DNA of 64,000 nucleotides from Desulfarculaceae bacterium (GTDB lineage: Bacteria; Desulfobacterota; Desulfarculia; Desulfarculales; Desulfarculaceae), in contig JAHLKT010000003.1 of assembly GCA_020444545.1 (NCBI GenBank), forward strand, positions 659,170 to 723,169. The letters run 5' to 3'. Shown here one piece after another: positions 28,285-36,954 of the stretch (positions are counted from its first letter, which is position 1; the number at the start of each line of letters is the position of its first letter). The notes beneath the pieces were generated by a model. The model did not search any database. It was given only the letters and a program-made list of their open reading frames with translations, and was not told where the DNA came from. The position numbers and the translations under genes were made by a program.

Positions 28285-29742
28285 GTGCAAGACACAAGTA
28301 CTAAATATCATAAGCTGACCGAGGCTCCTGGCGACAAGGCTTCATCCGAACAGCTGCAAAGGCTCTATCATCGCTACCACTTTGCCTGTTCCTGGATTAA
28401 CGGCAACCGGGTCTTGGAAGTAGCCTGTGGTACCGGCATAGGGCTCAAGTACCTTGCCAAGTCCGCGGGATGTACCTATGGCTGTGATGTGGATCAGACG
28501 AATTTGGACCGAGCGAGGCAGATATGCCACGGTGAAGCGGAAATTCGCCTGGATGAGGCCCGCGCGGAGGTGTTGCCTTATGCCGATGGCAGCTTCGATG
28601 TAGTGATCCTTTTCGAAGCTCTCTACTATCTAGATGACCCTGGTCTCTTTGTGCGGGAAGCCTGCCGCCTGCTGTCCGACGACGGGATTTTATTGATCGG
28701 CACGGTCAACTGCGAATGGGACAGCTTCCACCCCTCGCCTTTGTCCAAAAAGTACTACTCCGCCCGCGAGCTGGGCGAACTGCTGGAAGGGCCCTTTGCC
28801 TGGCATAAGATGTGGGGGGCCTTTCCCACCGAAGCCACCGGAACCCGCGAAGCGGTCATCTCCCTGCTCAAGAAGGGGGCCAACACCCTCAACCTGATCC
28901 CTGGCAGCCTGCGCTCCCGCGCCTGGCTCAAGCGCATTTTCTTCGGTGAACTGGTGCCCTTGCCCCAGGACTTCTCCAGCGCCGAGATACCCTACGATCC
29001 GCCCGCGCCCCTGAGCGGTCAGTCCCCGGAGACCAGCTACAAGATTATCTACGTGGCCGCCGGCAAGGGCGCGGCCTTTGACCTGCCTCAGGCGCCCTTC
29101 ACCCCAATCGGGGCCTCCAAGGCCCCGGCCCACGGCGGCGGCAGACTAAAGCGGCTCATGGACATCGCAGGCTCCCTGGCCGGGCTCATCGCCCTTTCGC
29201 CCCTGCTGGCCATCGTGTCGCTGTCCATTTACCTGCACGACCGGGGGCCGGTGCTGTACCGCCCCTTGCGCATGGGCCGCCACAAGCGGCCTTTCCGCAT
29301 CAACAAGTTCCGTACCATGGTGCAGAACGCCGACCAGATCGGCGGGCCCACCACCTCCTTGCGCGACAACCGCATCACCCCGGTGGGCCACATCATGCGG
29401 CGCTACAAGATCGACGAGGTGCCGCAGTTGGTTAACGTGCTGCTGGGAGAGATGTCTTTGGTGGGGCCGCGCCCCGAGGTGCTCTCGGAAGTGGAGGAGT
29501 ACGGCCCGGAGTGGGACGACATCTTCCTGGTGCGGCCGGGCATGACCGACTGGGCCTCCATCGATTTCCGCCACGAGGACGAGATCGTGCAGGCAGCGGG
29601 CATGGACGACCCTCACCAGGCCTACAAACTCCTTATCCAGCCTCGCAAGTTGGAGTTGCAGTTGGATTACGCCCGGAATCACTCGCTGGGGGTTGACCTG
29701 GCCATCATCCTGGCCACCCTCAAGACCGTGGCCGGGGGCTAG
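28285..29742 (+). CDS. Fusion: SAM methyltransferase plus undecaprenyl-phosphate sugar transferase
   Basis: 485 residues from GTG 28285 with GGAG nine bases before. Residues about 1-200 form a class I methyltransferase (RVLEVACGTGIGLKYLA, YGCDVDQTNL, FDVVILFEALYYLDDP). Residues about 286-485 form a bacterial sugar transferase of the WcaJ/PglC group: LKRLMDIAGSLAGLIALSPL (membrane helix), KFRTMVQNADQIGG, DEVPQLVNVLLGEMSLVGPRPE. The latter starts lipid-linked synthesis by moving a sugar-1-phosphate to undecaprenyl phosphate. Between them is a linker of about 80 residues. The single frame has no break. Fusion of these two activities is unusual, and the methylated group (initiating sugar or another) is unknown. 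GC content rises again here. Confidence 0.87.
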   Translation: MQDTSTKYHKLTEAPGDKASSEQLQRLYHRYHFACSWINGNRVLEVACGTGIGLKYLAKSAGCTYGCDVDQTNLDRARQICHGEAEIRLDEARAEVLPYADGSFDVVILFEALYYLDDPGLFVREACRLLSDDGILLIGTVNCEWDSFHPSPLSKKYYSARELGELLEGPFAWHKMWGAFPTEATGTREAVISLLKKGANTLNLIPGSLRSRAWLKRIFFGELVPLPQDFSSAEIPYDPPAPLSGQSPETSYKIIYVAAGKGAAFDLPQAPFTPIGASKAPAHGGGRLKRLMDIAGSLAGLIALSPLLAIVSLSIYLHDRGPVLYRPLRMGRHKRPFRINKFRTMVQNADQIGGPTTSLRDNRITPVGHIMRRYKIDEVPQLVNVLLGEMSLVGPRPEVLSEVEEYGPEWDDIFLVRPGMTDWASIDFRHEDEIVQAAGMDDPHQAYKLLIQPRKLELQLDYARNHSLGVDLAIILATLKTVAGG

Positions 29743-30185
29743 GCCGGCAGCAGGGGCGGCCTGTCCTTGATGGGCCGTTTCTGCACCAGCCAGATACCGG
29801 GGGCCGCTCCTCTTGTCCTCGGGGGGATTGTTTAAGCAGATTACAAGGATCGAACTTGTGCCCTCCGCTCTCATAACTCTGTTTCGCTGGGATAGCGCGC
29901 TTGGCGCTTCCAAAACAGATCGCCCTAGACTCATACAGATCCACAAGCATATTATTATGCACGCTCCTAACCAGCATGAAGGGAGGATCGGAAGTCTATC
30001 CAAATCCCTACTTGCATAAGTCATCCGGCATTTACTACAGGAATACGGCAAGTTGACCTTCCAGCAGGCAGATGCCAAAGGCGAGGCCAAAGAACCCACT
30101 TTTGTTTATGATTATCCATCAATAAACCCGCAGTTTAGAGCGGCCGCATAGAACAACTGGCCGTATGTCCAGGAGGTAAGAGCAG
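29743..30185. other. Intergenic region, 443 bp, possible coding remnant
   Basis: No gene is supported. A frame open from about 30020 to 30150 reads LQEYGKLTFQQADAKGEAK and then EPTFVYDYPS before a stop. It has protein-like composition but is too short to assign and has no start. The last 15 bases hold AGGAGG for the next gene. Confidence 0.3.
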
Positions 30186-30953
30186 ATGTCATTTGCCGGC
30201 GGAAAAATTGGGGCAATTCTTCACTTAATTGAAACATATCTCGCTGTATTACCAACAGTGCTTTATAGAATGACATTGTCTGCTTTTTTCGACCCAAAAG
30301 GCTGCCAGAAATTCGTTCATTCAGTGCTGGACAATTTAGACCTAACCACCGACGATAGAGTGCTCAAAACTACGACAATGTCAGAAATATTTAAAACGGA
30401 CTTACCGGACGAGCTAAACGTCACAATATATTCTAAAGCACAGCCAGGCGTTACAAATAATATCAACGAAATAAATACTCTCGCCTTCTTGGTAAAAACT
30501 ATTAAACCTAATCGTATTTTTGAATTCGGGACACACGTTGGAAGAACTACCCGCATGTTTGCTCAGCTAACATCCTCCGACGCAAAAATAACCACCTTGG
30601 ACTTGCCCCGGGAAATGGTTGCTCATGACATAGGGTCAGCTTTTTACAGTTCAGCGGAAGCCAGTAAGATCCGTCAGGTTCATTCTGATTCTATGTCTTA
30701 CAACTATACGCCGTATTATGATAAATGTGATTTTGTTTGGGTGGATGCGTGTCATGATTTCGAATATGTGATGTTTGATACAAATGAAGCTTTAAAAATG
30801 TGTAAGCAAGGAGGCCATATTGGATGGCATGACTATCGCCATACCGCTTGGTGGTCTGGCGTCACCCGTGCGGTTAGAAAAACCGCATCAAAGAAAGGCC
30901 TGAAGATAATGCATATACGTGGTACTACAATTGCTTTGTTGAGAAAAGTTTAA
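30186..30953 (+). CDS. Class I SAM-dependent methyltransferase (Methyltransf_24-like)
   Basis: 255 residues from ATG 30186, preceded by AGGAGG with nine bases spacing. IFEFGTHVGRTTRMFAQL (motif I), ITTLDLPREM (acidic residue of motif II), CDFVWVDACHDFEYVMFD and GGHIGWHDYRH match the cephalosporin-hydroxylase-like/Methyltransf_24 group, in which the D-x-x-H residues often bind a divalent metal. It probably O-methylates a sugar; the substrate is not known. Flanked on both sides by more than 400 bp of gene-free sequence, so it probably is its own transcription unit. Base composition is AT-rich. Confidence 0.8.
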   Translation: MSFAGGKIGAILHLIETYLAVLPTVLYRMTLSAFFDPKGCQKFVHSVLDNLDLTTDDRVLKTTTMSEIFKTDLPDELNVTIYSKAQPGVTNNINEINTLAFLVKTIKPNRIFEFGTHVGRTTRMFAQLTSSDAKITTLDLPREMVAHDIGSAFYSSAEASKIRQVHSDSMSYNYTPYYDKCDFVWVDACHDFEYVMFDTNEALKMCKQGGHIGWHDYRHTAWWSGVTRAVRKTASKKGLKIMHIRGTTIALLRKV

Positions 30954-31395
30954 AGCTTTCCACCCAGGCCATCTATTGTTTGCGCCGATATTCTGGGATT
31001 AGACAAATGATCCGACTTGCCTCCATGCAACTCCGCCCCTAAGGGCGGATTGGAGTCTTAGGGCCACCACCAGATAATGTTAGTCTAAAAGATTACCTGC
31101 CCCGCTCAAATAGCGTTAGGCCTTACTGCTCTAAGAGCAACTTGGGTGCCTCGCAAGGATGAAAGTACCTCCCCTCACGCCTTTTTAACCAGCGTTGTGG
31201 TTTAAATTACTGCAGCCAGGGCTGGCCCCACTCCAGCCTGGACGTCAGGACGACGGACAGGCATACTAGGGCTAGCCAATCGAGGGAATAATAGGGGCGG
31301 CGGCGTGCGAACGACCAACGCCATCCGCCCTAACAACTCCGCCAACTTGTCCAAACATTGGGGGCACCTATGGGGGCCGTCGCAGGTTACCGGAC
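30954..31395. other. Intergenic region, 442 bp
   Basis: No gene seen. A GC-rich hairpin (ccgcccctaagggcgg, about 31033-31049) stands about 80 bp after the methyltransferase stop, but no T tract follows. The base composition switches from AT-rich to GC-rich near 31200. Confidence 0.3.
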
Positions 31396-32415
31396 ATGAC
31401 AAGCGCGCCAGGCAAAGACCGACTATACGTGATGCAATACCCCAGGGATCTATTGCTGGACCTCCATCGGCGCATGCTCGCCATTCGCCTGTGCGAAGAA
31501 AGCCTGGTGGAGCCCATCCTGGACGGCTCCATACGCTGCCCGGTGCACCTGTGTTCCGGGCAGGAGGCGGTGGCGGTGGGGGTGTGCGCCGCTTTGCGGC
31601 AGGACGATTACGTGATGGGCAACCATCGCTCCCACGGCCACTTTTTGGCCAAGGGGGGCCGGATGGAGGCCCTGGTGGCCGAGGTCTTCGGCAAAGAGGG
31701 CGGCTGCTCCCGGGGGCGGGGGGGCTCCATGCACCTCATCGACCCCTCGGTGGGCATGCTGGGGTCCGCGCCCATCGTCTCGGGCACCATCTCCCTGGCT
31801 CTGGGTGCCGCCTTGGCCGGCAAGATACGCGGCGACCAGCGGGTGGCGGTGAGCTTCTTCGGCGACGGGGCCACCGGCGAGGGGGTGCTCTACGAGTCGC
31901 TGAACTTCGCGGCCCTGATGCACCTGCCCATGCTCTTCGTCTGCGAGAACAACCTCTACGCCACCCACATGCCCATCGGTGACTGCCGCCCGGCCTGCGC
32001 CCTCAGCGATATCGCGCGGCCCTTTGGCATGGAGAGCGTGTGCGTGGAGGGCAACGACGTGCTGGCCGTGCTGGCCGTGGCCCAGGAGGCGGTGGCCGCC
32101 TGCCGCGAGGGGCGGGGGCCGGTGTTCATCGAGGCCAGCACCTACCGCCTGCGGGGGCACGTGGGCCCGGACGACAACATCCAGGGCACCCACACCGACA
32201 TCCGCCCCCCGGAGGAGTTGGCGCGTTGGCGGGAGAACGACCCCATCACCACCTTCGAGGCGCGCCTGGTGGCTGAAGGGGCGGCCAGCGACGAGGAGCT
32301 TGCCCGGATGCGTGGCGAGGTGGGACGGGAGGTGGAGGCGGCCCACGCCTTCGCCGCCCAGAGCCCTCATCCCCCGGCGGAAGAGCTCGCCGCTCATCTG
32401 TTCAAACATGATTAG
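31396..32415 (+). CDS. TPP-dependent dehydrogenase E1 component, alpha subunit
   Basis: 339 residues. LLLDLHRRMLAIRLCEESL, GNHRSHGHFLAKGG and the thiamine diphosphate/Mg motif GDGATGEG with the downstream ENNLYATH identify the E1-alpha (PDH/AcoA) family. Such proteins decarboxylate a 2-oxo acid on TPP with the beta subunit at 32443. No E2 (lipoyl) or E3 gene is nearby, so the pair may pass its hydroxyalkyl group to an aldehyde or sugar instead of lipoamide. That is an inference from context (two aminotransferases downstream, polysaccharide locus). The ATG at 31396 is used; one at 31432 is possible. GC-rich, first of four tightly spaced genes. Confidence 0.87.
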   Translation: MTSAPGKDRLYVMQYPRDLLLDLHRRMLAIRLCEESLVEPILDGSIRCPVHLCSGQEAVAVGVCAALRQDDYVMGNHRSHGHFLAKGGRMEALVAEVFGKEGGCSRGRGGSMHLIDPSVGMLGSAPIVSGTISLALGAALAGKIRGDQRVAVSFFGDGATGEGVLYESLNFAALMHLPMLFVCENNLYATHMPIGDCRPACALSDIARPFGMESVCVEGNDVLAVLAVAQEAVAACREGRGPVFIEASTYRLRGHVGPDDNIQGTHTDIRPPEELARWRENDPITTFEARLVAEGAASDEELARMRGEVGREVEAAHAFAAQSPHPPAEELAAHLFKHD

Positions 32416-32442
32416 CCGCGGCCGCTTGCCGGGAGTCTCGCG

Positions 32443-33426
32443 ATGCCTACCCTGACTTACGTAATGGCCATCAATCAGGCGCTGCATCAAATGATGGAGG
32501 CCGACGATTCGGTGTTCCTGATGGGCCAGGGGGTCAAGAGCCCCTGGTACGTGGGCAACGCGGCCAACGGCCTTTTGGACCGTTTCGGCCCCGACCGGGT
32601 CATCGACACGCCGGTGTCGGAGAACGCGGTGACCGGGGCCGGGGTGGGCACGGCCCTGGCCGGGATGCGCCCCATCGTGGTGCACCCGCGCATGGACTTC
32701 ATGTTCTACGCCTTTGACCCCATCATCAACCAGGCGGCCAACTGGTACTACATGAACGGCGGGCGGCTCAGCGCGCCGGTGGTGGTGTGGGGCATCATCA
32801 ATCGGGGCGGCGAGCAGGCGGCCCAGCACTCCCAGGCCCTGCACGCCACCTTTGCCCACGTGCCGGGGCTCAAGGTGGTGATGCCCGCCTCACCCCACGA
32901 CGCCAAGGGGCTGATGATCGCGGCCATACAAGACGACAACCCGGTGGTGTTCATCGACGACCGCTGGCTGCACGGCATCGAGGGCGAGGTGCCGGCCGAG
33001 CCCTACGCGGTGCCCCTGGGCCGGGCGGCGGTACGCCGCGAGGGCAGCGACGTGACCATCACGGCTCTGTCCTACATGACCCACCTGGCCTTGCAGGCGG
33101 CGGAGGAACTGGCCGCCGAAGGAATCTCCGCCGAGGTGCTGGACCTGCGCAGCGTAAAGCCCATGGACCGCGCGGCGGTGCTGGCCTCGGTGAACAAGAC
33201 CGGCCGCCTGCTGGTGTGCGACCCGGGCTGGCAGAGCTTCGGGGCCTCGGCCGAGGTGGCCGCTCTGGTGGCCGAAGAGGGCTGCGCCGGGCTCAAGGCC
33301 CCGGTGCGCCGCCTGGCCCTGCCCGATCTGCCCGCCCCGGCCAGCGGGCCCCTGGAAAAGGCCTATTACCCCGTCGCCGGCGATGTGGCCCAGGCGGTGC
33401 GCCAGCTAGTGCAAAGCCAGAGCTGA
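32443..33426 (+). CDS. TPP-dependent dehydrogenase E1 component, beta subunit
   Basis: 327 residues. YVMAINQALHQMMEADDSVFLMGQ, DTPVSENAVTGAGVGTALAGMRPIV (split around the conserved SE), VWGIINRGGEQAAQHSQ and the C-terminal transketolase domain with VLDLRSVKPMD are standard E1-beta blocks. It supplies the second half of the TPP site for the alpha subunit encoded 28 bp upstream. Compared with pyruvate dehydrogenase E1-beta, the PVV-x-R-x-P-x-G-x region reads VWGIINRGGE. This and the missing E2/E3 genes suggest a biosynthetic acyloin-type role in the locus. Which 2-oxo acid is used cannot be told. Confidence 0.87.
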   Translation: MPTLTYVMAINQALHQMMEADDSVFLMGQGVKSPWYVGNAANGLLDRFGPDRVIDTPVSENAVTGAGVGTALAGMRPIVVHPRMDFMFYAFDPIINQAANWYYMNGGRLSAPVVVWGIINRGGEQAAQHSQALHATFAHVPGLKVVMPASPHDAKGLMIAAIQDDNPVVFIDDRWLHGIEGEVPAEPYAVPLGRAAVRREGSDVTITALSYMTHLALQAAEELAAEGISAEVLDLRSVKPMDRAAVLASVNKTGRLLVCDPGWQSFGASAEVAALVAEEGCAGLKAPVRRLALPDLPAPASGPLEKAYYPVAGDVAQAVRQLVQSQS

Positions 33427-33508
33427 GCCCGCCCCGATAAATCAGGTTAGCCATCGGCCCGGCCCGCGGCCCATCCGCCCCAGACCCGGCCTCTAAGGAG
33501 TCAAGCCA

Positions 33509-34615
33509 ATGTCATACAAGGTGCGTTTCGTGGACCCGGCGCGGAACTACCGCAACATCAAGGACGAGATCGACGCGGCCTACTTCGAGGTCATGTCCAA
33601 GGGAGACCTGATCGCGCGGGGCCAGCTGGACAGTTTCGAAAAGAACCTGGCCGACTTCGTGGGCACCAAGTACGCCGTGGGCCTCAACAGCGGCTACGAT
33701 GCCCTGCACATGTCGCTGCGGGCAGCGGGAATCGGGTCCGGCGACGAGGTGATCGTGCCGGCCCATACCTTTGTGGCCACCACCTCGGCGGTGGTCAACG
33801 TGGGGGCCACCCCGGTGCTGGTGGACGTGGGCAAGGACTTCAACATTGACCCCGGGCTCATCGAGGCGGCGATCACCCCGGCCACCAAGGGCATCATCCC
33901 GGTGCACCTGAGCGGCTATATGGCCGACATGGAAGCGGTGATGGCCCTCGCCGAGAAGCACGGCCTGACCGTGGTGGAGGACGCCTGCCAAAGCCTGGGC
34001 ACTTCCATGAACCGCAAGCAAGCCGGTTCCTGGGGCCTCACCGGCTGCTGGAGCTTCTACCCCTTCAAGATCCTGGGCGGCTATGGCGACGGCGGGGCCA
34101 TTACCACCGACGATCCCGAGGTGGCGTTATTCGCCACGCGCATGCGCTACAACGGCGAGGACCGCCAGAGCGGCGAGTATCACGGCCACGGCTTTACATG
34201 CCTGCTGGACAACCTACAGGCCGCCTTTTTGGACGTGAAGCTCCGGCACCTGCCCGCCTGGATCGAGCGGCGCAAAGAGATCGCCGAGGCCTATCGCCTG
34301 GCCTTGGGCGGTTTGCCCGACCTGCTCCTGCCCCACTATGACGACCCCCGGCGGGACCACGTTTATCAGAACTACACCCTGCGCTCCAAGCAGGGCAACG
34401 AATTCTCCGAGTTCCTCAAGGCCAACGGGGTGGAGGTGCTCACCCAGTTCCGCAAGCCCTACTACAAGCACGAGGGGTTGGGGCTCAAGGACGGCGACTT
34501 CCCGGAGACCGAGGCCCTGAGCGCCGAAGTCTGCTCCCTGCCCATGCACCCGGACTTGGAGCAGGAGGAGATCGACTACATCATCGCCACGGTGCAGAAG
34601 TTCTACGGGGCCTAG
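33509..34615 (+). CDS. DegT/DnrJ/EryC1-type PLP aminotransferase
   Basis: 368 residues, with AAGGAGT before the ATG. LNSGYDALHMSLRAAGIGSGDEVIVPAHTFVAT, VVEDACQSLG and SFYPFKILGGYGDGGAI contain the fold type I signatures; Lys187 in the last block should bind PLP. Family members aminate keto groups of nucleotide-linked sugars with glutamate. It follows the TPP-E1 pair after 82 bp and is followed 13 bp later by another aminotransferase, so one transcription unit is likely. The specific keto sugar is unknown. Confidence 0.9.
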   Translation: MSYKVRFVDPARNYRNIKDEIDAAYFEVMSKGDLIARGQLDSFEKNLADFVGTKYAVGLNSGYDALHMSLRAAGIGSGDEVIVPAHTFVATTSAVVNVGATPVLVDVGKDFNIDPGLIEAAITPATKGIIPVHLSGYMADMEAVMALAEKHGLTVVEDACQSLGTSMNRKQAGSWGLTGCWSFYPFKILGGYGDGGAITTDDPEVALFATRMRYNGEDRQSGEYHGHGFTCLLDNLQAAFLDVKLRHLPAWIERRKEIAEAYRLALGGLPDLLLPHYDDPRRDHVYQNYTLRSKQGNEFSEFLKANGVEVLTQFRKPYYKHEGLGLKDGDFPETEALSAEVCSLPMHPDLEQEEIDYIIATVQKFYGA

Positions 34616-34628
34616 GGAGGGCGCGGCC

Positions 34629-35792
34629 ATGAAACAGCTTTCCATGATCACCGAGCGTTTCAGCGAGTCGGTGATACGCGAGATGACCCGCATCTGCGAC
34701 AAGGCGGGCGGCTACAACCTGTCCCAGGGATTCCCGGACTTCGACCCCCCGGCCGAGGTGGTTCAGGCGGCCAAGGACGCCATGGACCAGGGCTTCAACC
34801 AGTACCCGGTGACCTTCGGGGAAGAGCCCCTGCGCGAGGCCATCGCCCGCAAGGTGGCCCGTTTTAACCACATCACCTGCGACCCGGCCACGGACATCAC
34901 CGTGACCTGTGGGGCCACCGAGGCCATGATCGCCAGCCTCAAGGCCCTGATCAACCCGGGCGACGAGATCGTGATTTTCGAGCCCTTTTACGAGAACTAC
35001 GGCCCCGACTCCATCCTCTCCGGGGCCACCCCCCGCTACGTGACCCTGCATGCGCCGGAATGGAGCTACGACCCCGACGAGCTGGCCGCCGCTTTCAATG
35101 AGCGCACCAAGGCCATCGTGATCAACACCCCCAACAACCCCACCGGCAAGGTGTTCAGTCTCCAGGAGCTGGAGTACATCGCCGGGCTCTGCGAGAAGTG
35201 GGACACCTACGCCATCACCGACGAGGTGTACGAACACATCGTCTACGAGGACGCCCAGCACATTTCCCTGGCCTCCCTGCCCGGCATGGAGGCCCGCACC
35301 ATCACGGTCAACTCGCTCTCCAAGAGCTACTCGGCCACCGGCTGGCGGGTGGGTTGGGCCATCGCCGCCCCGGAGATAACCCAGCGTATAAGGAAGGTGC
35401 ACGACTTCCTCACCGTGGGCGCGCCCACCCCCCTGCAAATGGCGGGAGTCAAGGCCATGGACCTGCCGGAGTCCTATTACCAGGGACTGGCCGGCAAGTA
35501 TCAGGTGGCTCGCGACTTCCTCTATGAGGTACTGATCGCGGTGGGCTTCAAGGCCTTCAAGCCCAAGGGGGCCTACTACATCCTGACCGAGGTGGAGCCC
35601 CTGGCCGGGCGGCTGGGAGCGGGGGACGACTTTGACTTTGCCACCAAGCTGATCCACGAGACCGGGGTGGCCACCGTGCCGGGCACTTCTTTTTATGCCA
35701 GCCGAGGGCGCGGCCAAAACCAGGTGCGCTTCTGCTACTCCAAGTCCATGGACATGCTGAGCGCGGTGAAGCAGCGCCTCAAAGCAATATGA
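34629..35792 (+). CDS. Class I/II (aspartate aminotransferase family) PLP aminotransferase
   Basis: 387 residues, with GGGAGG before the ATG. GGYNLSQGFPDFDPP, TCGATEAMIASL, NTPNNPTGKVF and SLSKSYSATGWRVGW are fold type I class I signatures; Lys232 forms the PLP aldimine and the terminal region (NQVRFCYSKS) holds the carboxylate-binding Arg. It resembles methionine/kynurenine/aspartate-type aminotransferases acting on free amino acids, unlike the DegT enzyme before it. In this operon it may supply the 2-oxo acid used by the TPP-E1 pair or aminate its product; this is inference only. Confidence 0.88.
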   Translation: MKQLSMITERFSESVIREMTRICDKAGGYNLSQGFPDFDPPAEVVQAAKDAMDQGFNQYPVTFGEEPLREAIARKVARFNHITCDPATDITVTCGATEAMIASLKALINPGDEIVIFEPFYENYGPDSILSGATPRYVTLHAPEWSYDPDELAAAFNERTKAIVINTPNNPTGKVFSLQELEYIAGLCEKWDTYAITDEVYEHIVYEDAQHISLASLPGMEARTITVNSLSKSYSATGWRVGWAIAAPEITQRIRKVHDFLTVGAPTPLQMAGVKAMDLPESYYQGLAGKYQVARDFLYEVLIAVGFKAFKPKGAYYILTEVEPLAGRLGAGDDFDFATKLIHETGVATVPGTSFYASRGRGQNQVRFCYSKSMDMLSAVKQRLKAI

Positions 35793-35966
35793 GCCACAAC
35801 AATTATTATGCTCCTGGCCTCGGGAATGATTGCGCATAAAGCGAGGCCAAATTGGGGCCAGGTTCGATTATTATCGCTATTTCGCCTGGTAGTTGGTTTG
35901 CCTTGCGGCATGTCCGCGCGTAAACTTATGAGGCCATAACCAAGTATTGGCATAAGGCGCAGCCTG

Positions 35967-36764
35967 ATGAAAAACAGAGGAACCCTTCAACATAATGCCG
36001 CAATACCTTTATACTATTACCGCAAAATGCTGCTTTATAACTTCAGCTCCTTCCGGGTATTATCACGCTGCGCCTGCATGGGCTTAGATGTAATACGGAT
36101 GATCGGCTGGGATAGATCTTGTCTAAATTTTCAGAAATCGCGCGTCGATTACCTACTTAAACTGGCTGAAAACCATCGTATTAAACCGAAGATCGGCACT
36201 GTTGAGAAATATTTAGAGCGCAAGGACATATTATCCCTCATCTACCAACAACGTCATGATTTTTGGAGGCACAAAAAGCCCAACCTCATCATTTTAGATT
36301 CTTTTTCCGAACTGACAGACCAGCTTTTTGTCCACAAAAAGAACCGATGGTGTTTTTTATGCAATTACAATGACGTAAACCACCAGAAGGTTTTTTCTTC
36401 CACATTCCACTGTGATGGTCTTCTGGAATTAGACGAATTGCCCTTTTATTACAAAGCATTTTTTACCAAACTTAAAAAACACTATCCCAACGTGCCAATA
36501 GTTTATTTGCACTTTCCGACCACACTCGACGTTCGACCGGTTTTCAAAAATAGAGGGCAACTAATTTTTCAATATATCAACGAAATAGCTGACAGCCATG
36601 ACAACTTCTTCTCCTTTAAGATAGGCGATTCCGTAGTACTGCAAAATACTTGTTTAAACACAGACGAAACATTCCGCGAGTTTCCTTACCACTTCAACAA
36701 CGATGTCTACCAATGGTATGCAGATCAGATTAAAATGGCAATCCAGGACCATATAAATATCTGA
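35967..36764 (+). CDS. Hypothetical protein of polysaccharide locus
   Basis: 265 residues, AT-rich, no family recognised. There is no signal peptide and no clear membrane helix. The block NLIILDSFSELTDQLFVHKK and the end EFPYHFNNDVYQWYADQI have the feel of SGNH/GSCFA- or WcbI-like polysaccharide enzymes (a DS near the start of a strand and a late H), but I could not place catalytic residues with confidence. The start is uncertain: no ribosome-binding site stands before 35967, and an ATG at 36027 is possible. It precedes the flippase gene by 190 bp in the same direction and is likely part of that AT-rich block. Confidence 0.55.
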   Translation: MKNRGTLQHNAAIPLYYYRKMLLYNFSSFRVLSRCACMGLDVIRMIGWDRSCLNFQKSRVDYLLKLAENHRIKPKIGTVEKYLERKDILSLIYQQRHDFWRHKKPNLIILDSFSELTDQLFVHKKNRWCFLCNYNDVNHQKVFSSTFHCDGLLELDELPFYYKAFFTKLKKHYPNVPIVYLHFPTTLDVRPVFKNRGQLIFQYINEIADSHDNFFSFKIGDSVVLQNTCLNTDETFREFPYHFNNDVYQWYADQIKMAIQDHINI

Positions 36765-36954
36765 AACCAAATTATACAGTCTAATGCTGGCATATTAAAT
36801 CGATACAAATTTTGCCTTTAAAAATTCGATTACATCTGGAAAGGCAACACTGTGGAGCGGGCCTGAAAACAAATGCGAGCGAATGCAAAAAAGGCATGTC
36901 CGTGCTCAGCGGACAATATTTTAACAAATCATTGCTTCTCAGGTTTGTCGTCTA

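Noticed and set aside
29743..30185. Small frame with EPTFVYDYPS, reminiscent of lysyl-tRNA synthetase
   Set aside because: Only about 40 codons, no start, and the rest does not match; noted only as a possible remnant.
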